Assembly: GCA_013339895.1 (NCBI GenBank)
Contig: JABACO010000006.1
Location: 5,039,084-5,103,083 of the forward strand
Reading direction: 5' to 3'
Length of the DNA: 64,000 nt
Source of the DNA: Ephydatia muelleri
Taxonomy: Eukaryota; Porifera; Demospongiae; Spongillida; Spongillidae
Shown in pieces: positions 24,326-36,690 of the stretch. The notes beneath the pieces were generated by a model. The model saw only the letters and a program-made list of their open reading frames with translations. It had not been told where the DNA came from and searched no databases. Position 1 is the first letter of the stretch; each line of letters opens with the position of its first letter. The position numbers were made by a program, and so were the translations under genes.

Positions 24326-26908
24326 CTGATGTGAATATAGGGACAACGGAGATGATCGAAGTTGCAATACACAAGTAAGCACCCAATACTCCCCACTTTC
24401 ATCAATGAACACATGTGCATGTACACTGTAAGGAGTCCACTGCAATTACAACACCCCTTTATAGTTGGCACACGAAAAATATGTTGTGCTAGACTTATAT
24501 ACAGGTAGTTCCACCTCCACATCTTATTTTCAAGCAACTGCATAGATACCAGCATACCAACTGTAGAAGTCTAGAAATACAGTAAATGCCTGTGACAGAT
24601 GCACGTGTAAATGACTTCACACTGGTTAGTAAACCAGGGGTACGGCAGGCCATGCCCCCCCCCCCCCCTCCAGATTCCGGCAACCATAGTAATATCATTG
24701 TGAAATGAATTAACGAAGTAAGAAAGAGACAGACTTCTTTGTGAATTAGAGCAGTGTTTTGCTAGTGCATTCTGTTGTTAATGTGTGTTTCACATTCTGA
24801 CCACAACCTTTGCCATTGTTGAAATGAAGCCACTGAACTTAAACAACAGTTAATGTAATTTATTATGATTACCTCCAATATACACAGAGAACAAATGAGT
24901 GGCTTACATAATACCAACAAAGAGTTTTGGTTAGTACATGTACATGTAGTTTCACCAAAACACACATTCACAACAGAATACACACGTTCCATCAGACATG
25001 CCAAGTCATGTGGTATAACAATTTCTTTTCCCCCAGCTTCCCCTTTTGTGCAAGGACAACAAACAATTCAACTACAAAAACGTAACAACCCAGACTGCTT
25101 TCATAACAATCTAAATGCACAAAAGACACCACACACTTATAAGCAAACAATTCATTACCTCTTAATTATAAATACGAAAAAAGATCATAAAAAGATATGG
25201 AATAGCTGAATGGAAAATGCCTCACTCAAGCCTGCCTAAGCAAGCTCCCGGTTACTCTAATACCTTTGGCATGCAGACAGTGAGCAGAACCACATGCACT
25301 CACCAACTGCACACACGCATAGTAACTTTGGCACTGAGAAGGTGGGACATCATGACATACATTTCCTAAGAGCTCCTGGGCTCATAGCACACTGAAGCAC
25401 AGAGAGTGACTAAAGGAGGTTTCCAAATGACACAGGTCCCTACCAGGTCCCCACAACATCCCCATCTCAAATCCAATACAGATTACAGCGTAATACATGG
25501 CGCAACTATACAAGGGGAGAGTAAACATGGCGCATTGTAAGGTTGTAAGTGCCCACGGGCCAAATTAAGTGCCACAAAGGAAGGATTCACACATACATAG
25601 CGTCCGGGGCACTTAAAAGAATCAGTCAGCTGCCCCAGTGTTTCACCACAGTACAGCCAAGGTATACATGCTGCATGACCAATCAACAGGAAAGTTATTG
25701 CCTTCGGAACACTACTCCCCCCCCCATGCCTTCATGTACATGATCACGCAGCATAGAGAAGGCATCAGGTGCAGTGGATGGAACCCTGCATCATTACTTC
25801 TACCCCCGTTTTCTGCATTCTATCCGACACTCGCTGAAATGAGTGACTTACAGGATCCTCATCCACTTTCGCCTGAGATGCAGACGGTTTAGGTGCTGGT
25901 GGCTTCACATTGAATGATCCCAGCTCTGCGTAGTGAAGCTCAGGCTTCAGGGCGGATTAACAACAACAACAACAACATAAATAATAATAATAATAATAAC
26001 AAATCAGTGCATTAAAAAAAAAAGCAAACATGACACATCACAATCCATGGAGTGGACATAGACTAGTATGTGCGTGGGTGTGTGGGTATAGGAATGTGTG
26101 AGCTGTGCAGTCGTAAGGAGCAGACAATGAGGAGGGTAAATGGACCGTGGGATCAGCTCTGCCCATCAGTTTGGCCACCTGCTTACAAAGCCCACGGTTT
26201 CTATTCTAAAAATGTGCAATGCAACTATTCTTTACATCATTTGATAACAAAGCCTTACATACAAGCATCCTCCAGACGAACTCATAATTTTTCAACACAA
26301 CACTTAAAACTACAGATTAACTCCACCACACAATGCATAACAAATCAACCAAATACTCTAAATAAAGCACACTATACCTTTTCGTTGGGCGGCATCTCAT
26401 CACCGAGGTCAACATCAACCTCTTCCACCTTCACACCCTTACTGAGTGCACCACAGAGAGAGATACATATGAGACTACACCCACATCACAATACTCTCGA
26501 AACAACGCCATGCTTAATCAACATCAAACCAAACATTATAGTTGCATAGACCTCAGAATGATAGCCGTACTCAATAGAGACTGGAATAGGTGCTCTTATC
26601 TATTTATTTCTTCTGCTTCAGTTTTTTGTTTTACACCATTCATTCCGTGTGACCCGTTTCAGAAATGCCAATCAAGATACATACCCTAAATAGCAAAGCT
26701 GTCAAAACTGTCAAAACCATCTGGAACCAAAATCCCAAAGTGCACAGCAGAGACACATAACATGATCGTCACGGCACACGTCCATTAATACTAGTACATG
26801 CAGTCACTGCCTCCAAGACCACATAACATTACTTACTTCTCTATGTTGTAAGTGGCCCCTGGAAAGCAAAAAAGAAATTGTCATTGCAATGTTGAGGAAA
26901 AAAACAGC

Positions 26909-26970
<62 letters not shown>

Positions 26971-26977
26971 CACACAC

Positions 26978-27038
<61 letters not shown>

Positions 27039-30000
27039 CGTACGCATTATTGACGACAAACAGTCCTGTGCTAGAAAAAAAAAAACCAATGCTCTCACAC
27101 ATTCCCATTGGCATGCATTCAATGCCATGGATTGGAGATTATATTCTGCGCAGCAAGACACAATTCCAACAATTCTATGGACCAATCTTTGCAGCCGTCA
27201 AAACCAAAAAAAAAGAAATAAAGAAAAGGGACATTCTTTAATAAAGAGCATCCATCAACATACAGTAAGAATATTTCAATCACCTGACCCCACTCACCAC
27301 CATCAGCACCACCTGACCCACTCACCACCACCAGCACCACCTGACCCACTCACCACCACCAGCACCACCTGACCACACTCACCACCACCAGCACCACCTG
27401 ACCCCACTACCACCACCTGACCACACTCACCACCACCAGCACCACCTGACCACACTCACCACCACCAGCACCACCTGACCACACTCACCACCACCAGCAC
27501 CACCTGACCACACTCACCACCACCAGCACCACCTGACCACACTCACCACCACCAGCACCACCTACCCTCCACACTCACCACTTAGCCTCCACACTAACCT
27601 CTGCGGCGAAGTAAAAGGACGACAACTACAATGACAATGGCCAGAACAAGAACTCCAACAATAGCTCCAAGAACACCTCCAGCAATTGGTCCTGTACTGC
27701 TTCCATTCTGAGCTGCAAGAGTTGCAAAATATTATTTTTCCTGCCATCAAACAAATCAAATTTCTACCTGAAGTGGATGGCGATGTTGGTGGTGTAGATG
27801 CTGTATAAGTAAATGCAACGATAATAAAACTTAGAGGATTAGACAGTGCACCTCACTCACTACATGCACACCTGCTAGTGACGACTGTACAAATTAATTC
27901 TTTGTATCTACATGTACTTCATCCCTATCATTATGCTAGTTGTCATCAACCCTACACCCCCGTAGCCCTCTCCCTCAGAGCAATCATATGCTTCCCCACC
28001 CCCCATTAAGACAGAATAGACACAAGTTTTAAATTCATGAGACTCACATTTTGGTGGCACCTTTATGCCGGCAGGGTCAGAGATGCCATACACATTACTG
28101 GCATATACACTGAATAAATACGTGACCCCATCTTGTAGACCAGTGACCACTACGGTGACCTTTGTACCACTAACATAGCTTTGGAATGGAAAGGATTGGT
28201 TCACATAGGGATCAGATGATACCACAGTGAATGCAAATGAACCAGTTGTTCCGGCTCCTGAAGATGGGACACTTAACATCAGGTCAACCGATTTGGGTCC
28301 ATACGTGAAAGTGGGATATATTTTAGGAGTAGGAGGAATTCCTGCATGGCAGAGAATGATATGCACAGGCTTAATACATGTACAAATACCACTTTACCTT
28401 CACTAATGGTAACTTGCCCACAGAGACTTGTACTGGTGCCAACCTCATTTGTGACATTGACTTGAAATGCATATGAAGCAGTGGCTAAAAACTGTCGCAT
28501 AATAATAGCTGATGTGGCATCAGGTGAGACAACAGCTTGGGTATCTTCAAACCCAATTCCACCTGTGCCAGCTTGTGTGTATCCAATCCGAATGGCTGTC
28601 ACTGGTCTCCCACCATCATAGCTAACGATCCATGAGACACTGACTGTGCCCAAACTAGCAGCTAGTGGACTGCATATCACAGTTGGTACTGAAGTGGAGA
28701 ACACAATTAATAAGTGCCCACTGAACCACACAGCCACATATTCTCACCATCAGGGGCTGTGCTAAGGATCACCATGTCACTTGGACTGCTCACAGCTTCT
28801 GTGGTCCCTATGATACTGACAGCATACACCGTGATGGTGTAATTAAGGCCAGCCTTTAGCATGTCAATGATAGCAAATGTCTGGCTGGCTGGCCAACTGG
28901 TTGTGTGGTTTGTCGGGTCACGAGCTGATACTGCTGCAACTCTGTACATGGATACTGGAGGGACCCCACTACTTGTTGGAACTTGCCAACTCACAGACAC
29001 CTGGGATTTGGGGTTTGTGAGAGGGAGGAGGCCATTGGTCACATTTGGTGGAGGAGATGGTGGCACTATGAGAAGAAATGGTAAACTGCAATAAATCCAG
29101 CTTTAGGAAAGAAAGATCCTTACCAAGAACAAATAAGGATATGTTCACCACTACGGAAGAAAGTATTCCATTGGATAATATGCACATCCATGTTCCATTA
29201 CTGCTCCAGTCAACATTTGATATGTTTAGCTGGACATTGGAGGGGCCATTGTCTATAGAATATCTCCCACCACTGGTCACCACAGTCCCATTGCTGCTCT
29301 TCCACTGAACAGTAGGAAAAGGGTTACCTCTCAGGTTTGTACCACACTGGAGAGACACTGGGGAAGGCTGTCCTTGCACTGCTACAACTTGTGATCCAAC
29401 TGCTGTTATCACTGGCGCAGCTATGTACAAAGAAATCAGTACACAATAAATACAAATCATGTCTTATTAAATTGCAGTGCACATTTACATTGAACATTCA
29501 GGGCGAATGTGCCATTCGATGCCCCAAGAAATATTCCATTCAATCTAGAGTTTTCAGCAGTCAGCACATAGCTTCCACTGTTGGATTCTGACAGTCCACT
29601 CAGTGTCAAGTTAGGATGGTTGTATTTTATCTGAGCTAAGACCAATGTGCCATTCCCAGTAATGGTGAGTGTAGGAGTTGGGTATGGGGGAAGAGAGAGT
29701 GCATCTCCAATCTGGAAAGTAACTGAACCGTCCTTCAATCCATTGACTGTTCCCACTGTCTTGAGCACGGGAACCCCTGAAATCAAAGCGCATATATGAT
29801 ACTAACAAAGACTGTTGTCTTTAAGACACACTTACTGTAGATTTTAACTGTGAACGATGCTATCTGTCTAAGTACGCCCAAAACAAAAATACCGCATGAT
29901 ATAGTAGCTCCATCGAGAGCATTGGTCACGTTCAATAGGGTCAAGTTGGTTTGTCCAGTGCCCCCTACGGGCGATGGCTCTTGGCTCAACGCAAATATAG

Positions 30001-30322
30001 AGGACGATACAATGGTCTGTATGGTGCCAGTGCTATCTATAAGACTCCATTGCGTGTTCTGTTGAAACGCAGTGCCCGTTGTATTTGAAGATCCGTTACA
30101 CGTCATCGTGGGCCCCGGCTGATTCACGTCGTAAGAGAAGACGTACCCTGACGCCGGGTTAGAATACGGGTTCACGACACCTGATCCCTGAGCATTGGCT
30201 AAAGAAATGATGAATTTGGTAAATTGTCTACAATATTGACCTAACCAACCTGTAGAAATGGCTACGACTACAATAAAGAACACGCCGTATCCTCCCATCT
30301 TCTTCAAGTGAGAAACATCCAT
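24227..30322 (-). CDS. Receptor B: Ig/FN3 type I membrane receptor with dual-ITIM tail
   Basis: A complete 13-exon model, read downward: 30322-30250, 30198-29836, 29776-29489, 29420-29124, 29065-28748, 28688-28398, 28341-28048, 27800-27768, 27712-27599, 26858-26837, 26441-26378, 25944-25852 and 24325-24227. The exons sum to 2,349 nt: 782 residues plus stop, every junction in frame. Residues 1-25 are a signal peptide ([16 protein letters not shown]). About 25-340 are three Ig-like domains, 341-641 three FN3-like domains, 642-652 a Pro/Thr/Ser stalk and 653-690 the TM helix with RRR. The 92-residue tail has ATYNIEN, then LHYAEL (Tyr724) and VTYSTV (Tyr753). Both of the last two fit the ITIM consensus and are 29 residues apart. 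ITIMs recruit SHP-type phosphatases in known receptors, so an inhibitory role is inferred. The ectodomain is nearly identical to receptor A; the tail and first exon are unrelated to it. Confidence 0.88.
25852..25944 (-). CDS. Receptor B exon 12: ITIM LHYAEL
   Basis: A 93-nt phase 0-0 exon ending at a perfect GTAAGT donor. It encodes [11 protein letters not shown] followed by a Pro/Lys-rich linker. LHYAEL fits the ITIM consensus exactly. The acceptor (CCCTGAAG) has a poor polypyrimidine tract, so the 5' edge may shift by whole codons. Confidence 0.75.
26378..26441 (-). CDS. Receptor B exon 11: acidic juxtamembrane tail
   Basis: A 64-nt exon entered in phase 2 and left in phase 0, encoding [16 protein letters not shown] and the start of the linker. 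The odd entry phase is exactly what the preceding 22-nt exon requires, which supports both. Confidence 0.7.
26837..26858 (-). CDS. Receptor B exon 10: 22-nt micro-exon
   Basis: It is flanked by a strong TTTTTTGCTTTCCAG acceptor and a perfect GTAAGT donor. It encodes ATYNIE plus a split codon. It changes phase from 1 to 2 and so is obligatory for the frame of the ITIM exons; skipping it would truncate the tail before both ITIMs. Confidence 0.7.
26911..27031. repeat. (CA)n microsatellite in receptor B intron 9
   Basis: About 120 bp of CA with a few CG variants. It lies between the TM exon and the 22-nt exon. The long open frames across it are artefacts. Confidence 0.95.
27283..27563 (-). repeat. 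29-bp minisatellite in receptor B intron 9, about 10 copies
   Basis: Same 29-bp unit as at 12,489-13,072, in inverted orientation and about half the copy number. It marks the edge of homology with receptor A on the tail side. Confidence 0.92.
27599..27800 (-). CDS. Receptor B stalk and transmembrane exons
   Basis: Exons 27800-27768 and 27712-27599, the same lengths as in receptor A. The helix differs from A by a few conservative changes (for example [15 protein letters not shown]) and ends RRR. Confidence 0.86.
30250..30322 (-). CDS. Receptor B exon 1: signal peptide
   Basis: ATG at 30,322, 24 codons, with a hydrophobic stretch FFIVVVAI before a GTTGGT donor. It is unrelated to receptor A exon 1. 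The in-frame ATG nine codons on would give a shorter signal peptide that is just as plausible. Confidence 0.75.
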
Positions 30323-30479
30323 CCTGCACTGAACGTAGGGCTAAAAATAGAACCGCTCCTATCCTGGAACGCGTGAGAGATACGTCCCGAGGTGGATCCA
30401 AGGTACGACAGTCTGGGACGGGGCTGGACCCTAATATAATGCAGGCCCGCTGGTTCTTTACCTATATCAGTATTCGGAG

Positions 30480-30487
30480 TTTATATA
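30480..30487 (-). promoter_or_regulatory. Candidate TATA box of receptor B
   Basis: TATATAAA on the - strand, about 158 nt upstream of the ATG at 30,322. This is position and motif only; there is no transcript evidence. Confidence 0.4.
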
Positions 30488-30489
30488 CA

Positions 30490-31560
30490 AAATCACGTGC
30501 CCAGTATGAAATGTCACCATGGTAGGGTCGCAAAAGAAGACAAGGTGACGTGCGAGTAACGTAATGTGTTCTGGTCCTGGTCTTACAGCCATTAGGTGCG
30601 ACAGTTTACCAAGATCGAGTAGCTACTTTGTGTTGTTGCATTAGGAAATAGACTGCTCACCGTAGCTCTCCCACGTTCGTAGAAGATATGCTTGGTGAAG
30701 GTGTAGTATACTCGCGAGCTAAACATCTGCCTAAACTCCACTTACGCAGGACTCAAATAATGAAAAGCCGTATATACCAACCAACAGACATACTGAGTAA
30801 CCATCTTTACCTAGGCCTATTCGACCGCATACGATCGTATCCTGGTCAGGATGCGTTTTTGAAGCATAATCTTGTGCATCCTAGAACAACTTAAAACCAT
30901 AAATACTAGAGTAGATGTACTACAACCCCTTCGCTCGCAAGGGTGAAATCAGAGATAATTTATATACTATCTCTGGTGAAATCAGAGGGTATGCAAATTA
31001 CGCTATTTTTCTAAATATTGTGCTCCCCCCTCCCCTTTGAATGTGTTCAGTTCCGTGGAGAAATACTACCTATTCTCAGTGGTTTTTTTGTTTGTTTGTT
31101 TGTTTGTGTTTCTTATTAATCATACACTAGTATTGAAGAATACATAAATGCATGAATACATGAACGTGTACATTATTATGTATTTATTTTTTTATTTTTC
31201 ACCTTTGACTTTATATATTCCTGCTCAATGTTACATCATCACAAAACACAAGTTCAGCTCTTATTAAACAAATGCTCAAGTTTTAGAACAGTTCAAAAGA
31301 TGCCTGTGACTTTGGCAGTGAATTGTGTATCGCCAGCCTAGCTATGACCTGCGCCAGAAATTTGATGCTTCTCTTTTTATTTTATTTTTTTATTTCATAC
31401 ATACAGATCGATAATAGACAAACGCAACAGCAACAACACAAAAACATTCAATTTGGTGCTGAACTTTTAACTGATTGTAGGACTGGTCCGTGGTCCATCT
31501 ACCTTTAGACAACTACACACCCCAATCAGTTAAAATGTAGTTGGTTCTATCGCGAAAATT
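30490..31560. other. Intergenic upstream of receptor B
   Basis: No recognised gene. A short hairpin-like repeat (GAAATCAGAG words) lies near 30,948-30,990 and a TTTG tetranucleotide run near 31,087-31,106. Confidence 0.45.
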
Positions 31561-31608
31561 GATGCAAAATCTAATTACCCCCAACGGGAACGTTTAGTCA
31601 TTCGCAAA

Positions 31609-32055
31609 TTAGTTTAGTCTCCCATTTATGTCATGGAAACGTTGGGATTTGGACCTACAGTGTATGTGATTTTTAAGCATTTCAAAGTGAAACCATTCGA
31701 ATTTGCAATAGGGGTTGTCACATCCAATCATCTCCTCCTCCTCTGGTCCTTGGCAATAACAAAATGGTCCTTCATTTGTGCATAAGGCAGAGGGTTGATG
31801 TACTGCAGAATAACTTAATGCATCTCTTGGTGATTTTGTGTACCAATTTCCTAATAATTGAGCTTTGGGAATGCCGAACCTATTGAATAAACGCATGTGC
31901 AAATCCAAAGATTTGAGGAGATAAATAATATTTACTTACTCGTTCGGTTGTAAAGAATTTGTCACCAATCTTCCAGGTTTGAACATCCCTAACCCAACCA
32001 CAAACGAGCTGGTTATACGCTTCGAGCAACTTTCGAGCTTTTTAAATTGCTTTCA
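31609..32055 (-). pseudogene. PHD-finger transposon-type gene relic, copy 1
   Basis: The upstream exon-like part (32,050-31,940) reads AYNQLVCGWVRDVQTWKIGD and ends at a GTAAGT-type donor. The next part (31,908-31,609) contains CYCQGPEEEEMIGCDNPYC ... WFHFE, the first half of a C4HC3 PHD finger; the last zinc-binding Cys pair is absent. A second, shorter copy lies at 50,755-51,045. The AYNQxVxGWV segment recalls SWIM/YqaJ-type proteins of cnidarian and sponge mobile elements; that link is from memory and uncertain. Probably a transposon fragment, not a host gene. Confidence 0.5.
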
Positions 32056-32073
32056 AGTTACAAAAACAGACGG

Positions 32074-33299
32074 CCCCAATGAATTTTAAATGAGCTTTAA
32101 CTTAATCAACAACAATCAACAACCAATTAACAGAAACATATGCCGCGCTCTCAAACGGTCCTGCGCAAAGGATGGCTTTTCAAGACGTTGGCTCAACGTA
32201 TGTAACATTTCAGACAATGTATTGTAGGCTAATGCCCCTGAGGATAGAGTCAAAGGCCTGTTCCCTGGTGGTGCCATACCTCTCCCCCACACATAAGAGC
32301 ACACAGGCAGTGTGTGCTCTTATGATGGGTAGTAGTGTGGTAGCATCCCTCGTGTCAACCATCTGCATGTAGCCTAGGGACGGTGTGTGTGAGGTGTCCA
32401 CCATCCCAAACACCCACTGCTTGTAGTCCGCATGTCTTCCTCGGTGGTACTGTACCAATACACACACTTGTCATTTTATTCTGTACAGTAGTACCTTAGG
32501 TTTATGCTTGAATAGGGACTCGTCTATCTGGACAATGACCCCGGGACCTCCAAGCATAAGAGGTCCATCATTTATAAGCCGTGTGGAGCACACCTCCCTG
32601 AACTATTGGTAGAAATCCACTGCCATGTTTAGCTATAGAGGAACCTTGGCACACTCAGCAGTGTCAGACACAGGGTTCTGGCGTGACCAGAAATGTAGCA
32701 GTATTACCAAGGTCTGTAGGGTCAGCTGGGACTTTGCAAAAAAAAAACTTCCACCGACCGACGTGTTTTGCAGGAGGAATATTGCCACACAACTCCATCC
32801 CTCACATCACTGTGAGTGCACTCGAGCATGGGTTTCTGATACCTCAATAAGAATGGGTATCTGGCATGAGCTACTTCTGCTAACCCACCATAACCCTCTC
32901 CTTTATGTAACCCATATAGTATACCCACCCTTGCACAATGTGTTCTGGACTGAACGCCCGCCCCTACCATTTAAAAACAAGTTCAAGACAATACCTTGCT
33001 CTTTTGTGTATCCACCATACACACATACACATGTGTCTTTTGTGTATCCACCATATACACATACACACATGTACATCCGTGTGCACACATGTACATCACT
33101 ACAGGGAGTATGTACACACATATCAACATCTTGAAAAGCCATCCTTTGCGCAATGTATATATAGTCTTAGATGACTAGGTTTGAAAGCGGAACACGTTGC
33201 ATGTATCCCAAGAATAACAGTAGAGTGTTTCTGTTCATTGTTTGTTGATTGTTGTTGATTAAGTTAATGAAATCAGCTCATTTAAAATTCATTGGGGCC
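32074..33299 (-). mobile_element. Merlin (ISXO2-like) DNA transposon, degraded
   Basis: The - strand frames carry VWQYSSCKTRRSV, then GGPGVIVQIDESLF (first catalytic Asp) and YHRGRHADYKQWVFGMVDTS (second Asp), followed by VDTRDATTLLPII. This is the ISXO2/Merlin DDE pattern. Stops interrupt the frame near 32,590 and 32,470, and the third catalytic block is not seen. The ends form a long inverted repeat. The inner arms are TGCGCAAAGGATGGCTTTTC at 32,163 and its complement near 33,135-33,160. The outer arms run from GGCCCCAATGAATTTTAAAT at 32,074 to its complement at 33,299. No target duplication is obvious. Confidence 0.72.
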
Positions 33300-34470
33300 A
33301 GGATGATCCAAAAATTCGAGCCTTGTTCACTGAGGAGAAGAAAGACAACAAGGATTGAAAGATGTGACTGCCCAAACCTCGACCTTTGACAAAGCTTTCT
33401 GAGATGGTGAAAGTGTCCCCATTAGGCACAAAGAGGTTGGGTAAGGCAGATTCCTGGCTCTCTGTTGTTCCTTCTCCAGGCTTGAATCTGCATCTAGATT
33501 GAATCTGCATCTAGATCCAGCTGAATGTCAGGTGGCAGTTAGGTGGTGGTTGGGTATAGAAACGTCAGGGGGGTTCCCTGTGCCCCTTTTGCCCTGTTAT
33601 ACGCTTAGATACCATGCTGCCTCCTGCAGGCATGGTGGAAATGGGGTTGCACGGCACAACCATCTGAGGGCCATCGTTGCTGCTAGTTTTTGTCATCATA
33701 CCCATCTCCCAGTGAAGGTGAAGTAGGAATAGGTTAGGCAGAGATCCTGCAGACATCCTTGTTTAGGGCGGGACAAAGGAAAACCTGCTACCTTTGACGT
33801 CACAGTTACGTCGTCCCTTTGTCATTCACATTAGACTGAGCATTGAGCTTATGAGGCAAAATGCACACACCTCCTTGCACATTGTGGGGAACAACAATAA
33901 TTTTATATTATTGTTTTATACATTTTGGTCACGGTAATGTGTACACATGTAAAATCATTGTATGCTGCAATAACCATTATTTATTAGAAGACAGTTGCAA
34001 TCTTATGACTATTTTTGTGATAAATGCAAGTAATTAACGGAATGATCTGAATTATGCACTGAGCGCAGAATGTTTTGGTTTATCATAGTTGTTGCAACCA
34101 CCTGCAAGCCTACATTAGTTGCAGCTGTGGAATGACCACCTCATCATAACTACACTTCTCATTGCAAATAAATTAAGAAAATGAAAAATGCATGTGTTTT
34201 GAATTGATTATCATTTGCAATCATCATGATAAATGATATCTTGTATTTTACGATTGTATGGACCATATCATATCATTCCAGTTTGTGATAATATTTGTGA
34301 ATGCAAAGTAGTTAAACAGAAGGGTCAGAGTAATGCACTGAGCACAGATGATTATCTTAAGAATTTTATCCTTTTATCATTGTTGCAACCATCGTGACAT
34401 GTTTCATTAACCAGCTACACACCTAGACACTCACACACACACACACATGCACATACACACATGCACACAT

Positions 34471-34520
<50 letters not shown>

Positions 34521-35490
34521 GAGCATGAGTATTAACGGACATGCCAGCACTAATGCATTATATTGCACATGTCAGTGGTGTAGGAACCATGAAGAGGAGA
34601 GTGACCATATAGAAACATTGGACCATTATTCAATGCTGACATAATGATTTAATTTATTGTTGAGCCTCAGGGCCAGACATGTACATCACCCTGGTCAGAA
34701 GCATCACTATATAGGGCAATATTATACATTTTCACATTTCGTTTAACCATGTACACCCACTCCTCCCCACACTTGATAATATACTCCAGACAACAGCTTA
34801 GCTAGCTTGAAGACTGAAATGTTACAAAATTGAAGTGTTGCTATAATTGGATTACTATCATGTTGTATGCACCATACAACATCTGTTGATGTACACGCTT
34901 ACATTACATAGGGTCTTGTGAAAAGACCCTACTAGAGTTGATGCATTTCATTAAAACTATAAAAGATATTAATAATAAAATTTCCATTTGTCACTCTTAC
35001 TCTCTAGAAACAAAAAATGATGAAGACATGACTGCAATGCTAACTGCAGCATTTCAAATGTACTGGAGCATTGCTAATGTCCATGAAAGTACTTCCCCCT
35101 CCCCCCCCCCCCCCCCCCCCCCCCCCGCCCAAAAAACAAAGGTACATGTATATTAGTTCTGCTTCTAAAGTCGATTGCAAATGGTTCCAGTTAAATAGTT
35201 GAGGGATCAGATGCTAATATCATGACATCTGGATGAATGAAGAATGGTGAACTACAGTTGAATAAGATCGATGCACATTGCCACAAACTAAAAACACTGG
35301 AAAAAAATAAAAGCCAGCTTTTCAAACTTGGTCGGTGCAGACAACTAGGCACCGGCCAAGAAAATGTACCCATCCATCATTTGCATCAGAAGAGGAACTT
35401 GCGGAAGCGGAAAAGTTTTCCTTGCAAATTTCAACTCTGAATCTGCTTCATTCATTGATCTCTGCAGAAAAGCAATGAAGTAAAGATAAT
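33300..35490. other. Intergenic with microsatellites; no recognised gene
   Basis: A (CA)n run at about 34,433-34,517 and a poly-C run at about 35,095-35,130. Open frames (33,499-33,726; 34,938-35,440) show no known domain. Confidence 0.45.
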
Positions 35491-35505
35491 GTGTGATTTT
35501 TTAAT

Positions 35506-36690
35506 TCAGGATGCAATTATGTTTGTTTGTATAGACAAAGAATGATGTTGATACCATTGCACAAAAGCAAATACATGTGGTACTACATTCTGTCCTATGG
35601 TCAAGCAATGTTTGATGTAATATAGAACACGTCCAGGCCGAAGGTCAACGGTGTTGATGTCTACTTTTCCGTCTCTACGTACCACACCATGCTGCCAATA
35701 TGAAAGATGATCTTTTGGATTGGCTTTGTTGTGAACCGTACACATTGTTACCGAACTTCATTTTAGAATGTTTCTTGGCATAAAATTATATTTGCTGATA
35801 GTTTGCTGCTTGATTGTATAAAACTTTGTATGATTCGATTAAGTAGGCAATGGAAGATTCATCAAGAAAAATTTCATTACTAACGCCTACAAGGTCAAAT
35901 GGTTCAAGACAATGCCAAATCATTCTATTTACCCTCGCATGCAGGCAACCTAGATGCAGTCTGAATTTCCAGATGTGACATAGAATTTTGAGCAAGCATG
36001 TCATTGAGAGTTCCAACAACTGCAGCTGTTTGGTCTAACTCCTGTACAATTGAATGGGCAGTGTAGCTTTCATCTCTTATATGTAACTTGCTTATTTCCA
36101 TTTCTTGAACAAAATGCCTCATTAACTGTACTTCAATAGACCTGTTGTTAGTTCTATAGCTACCCAAAATACCATTGTACCTTTCGAATGAAAATAACCA
36201 GAATGCATAGACTGGCCCATAGTCCAAAATGCAGTTCAAGATATGCACGTGCATGTTAGGCGTAACCTTATCCCTACCATACAGCTGCTGAAACTGCTTG
36301 CAGAACTGCAATAGTAACTTGTGTCCCTCCCCATAGCATCATTAATATTCAGCATAGGGGAAACTAGGATGTTGCATGCTTGTACAAATAGGTACCAGCA
36401 CTCAAGATGCTCCTGCTCTAGGACGCCATGAAGGGCATACATAGAAAAAACCATTGTCCATGTTTTCCATTGGTCTGCTGTAAAAGAACTGAAGGATGAT
36501 GCAATTTTATGTGGGATTCTACCCATTGAAGAAGGACTTTCACACCTATCAACTTTTTCTTGCATCATCACATGAAACCTTTTAGGTATAATAGGCTCCA
36601 TATCATCTAGCCATATGTTCTTCATGATGTGCTTTGCTGTTCCAAGGAATAGGTTGTGCATGGGGTCAACTATATGAAAACGAACACAAT
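35506..36690 (-). pseudogene. CACTA/EnSpm (Tnp2-type) transposase relic
   Basis: On the - strand, an acceptor-like CATATAG precedes VDPMHNLFLGTAKHIMKNIW (about 36,675-36,610), the signature around the Tnp2 catalytic Asp. A shifted frame follows with MHVHILNCILDYGP and FWLFSFERYNGILGSY ... NNRSIEVQLMR, the classic DUF4218-like block. Then comes RVLYYIKHCLTIGQNVVPHV near 35,640-35,570. Frameshifts near 36,310 and 35,930 and the absence of an N-terminal half make it inactive. Its termini were not recognised. Confidence 0.75.

Noticed and set aside
26804-27241. Cys/Val and His/Thr repeat frames over 26.8-27.2 kb
   Set aside because: They are translations of a (CA)n microsatellite in a receptor B intron.
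27908-30322. Separate single-exon genes for each Ig/FN3 open frame
   Set aside because: Each frame is bounded by good splice sites in matching phase; they are exons of one gene, as on the + strand at 9.7-12.5 kb.
9712-30322. The inverted receptor pair as two mis-assembled alleles
   Set aside because: First exons, tails and surrounding sequence are unrelated, which alleles would not show; only exons 2-9 are alike.
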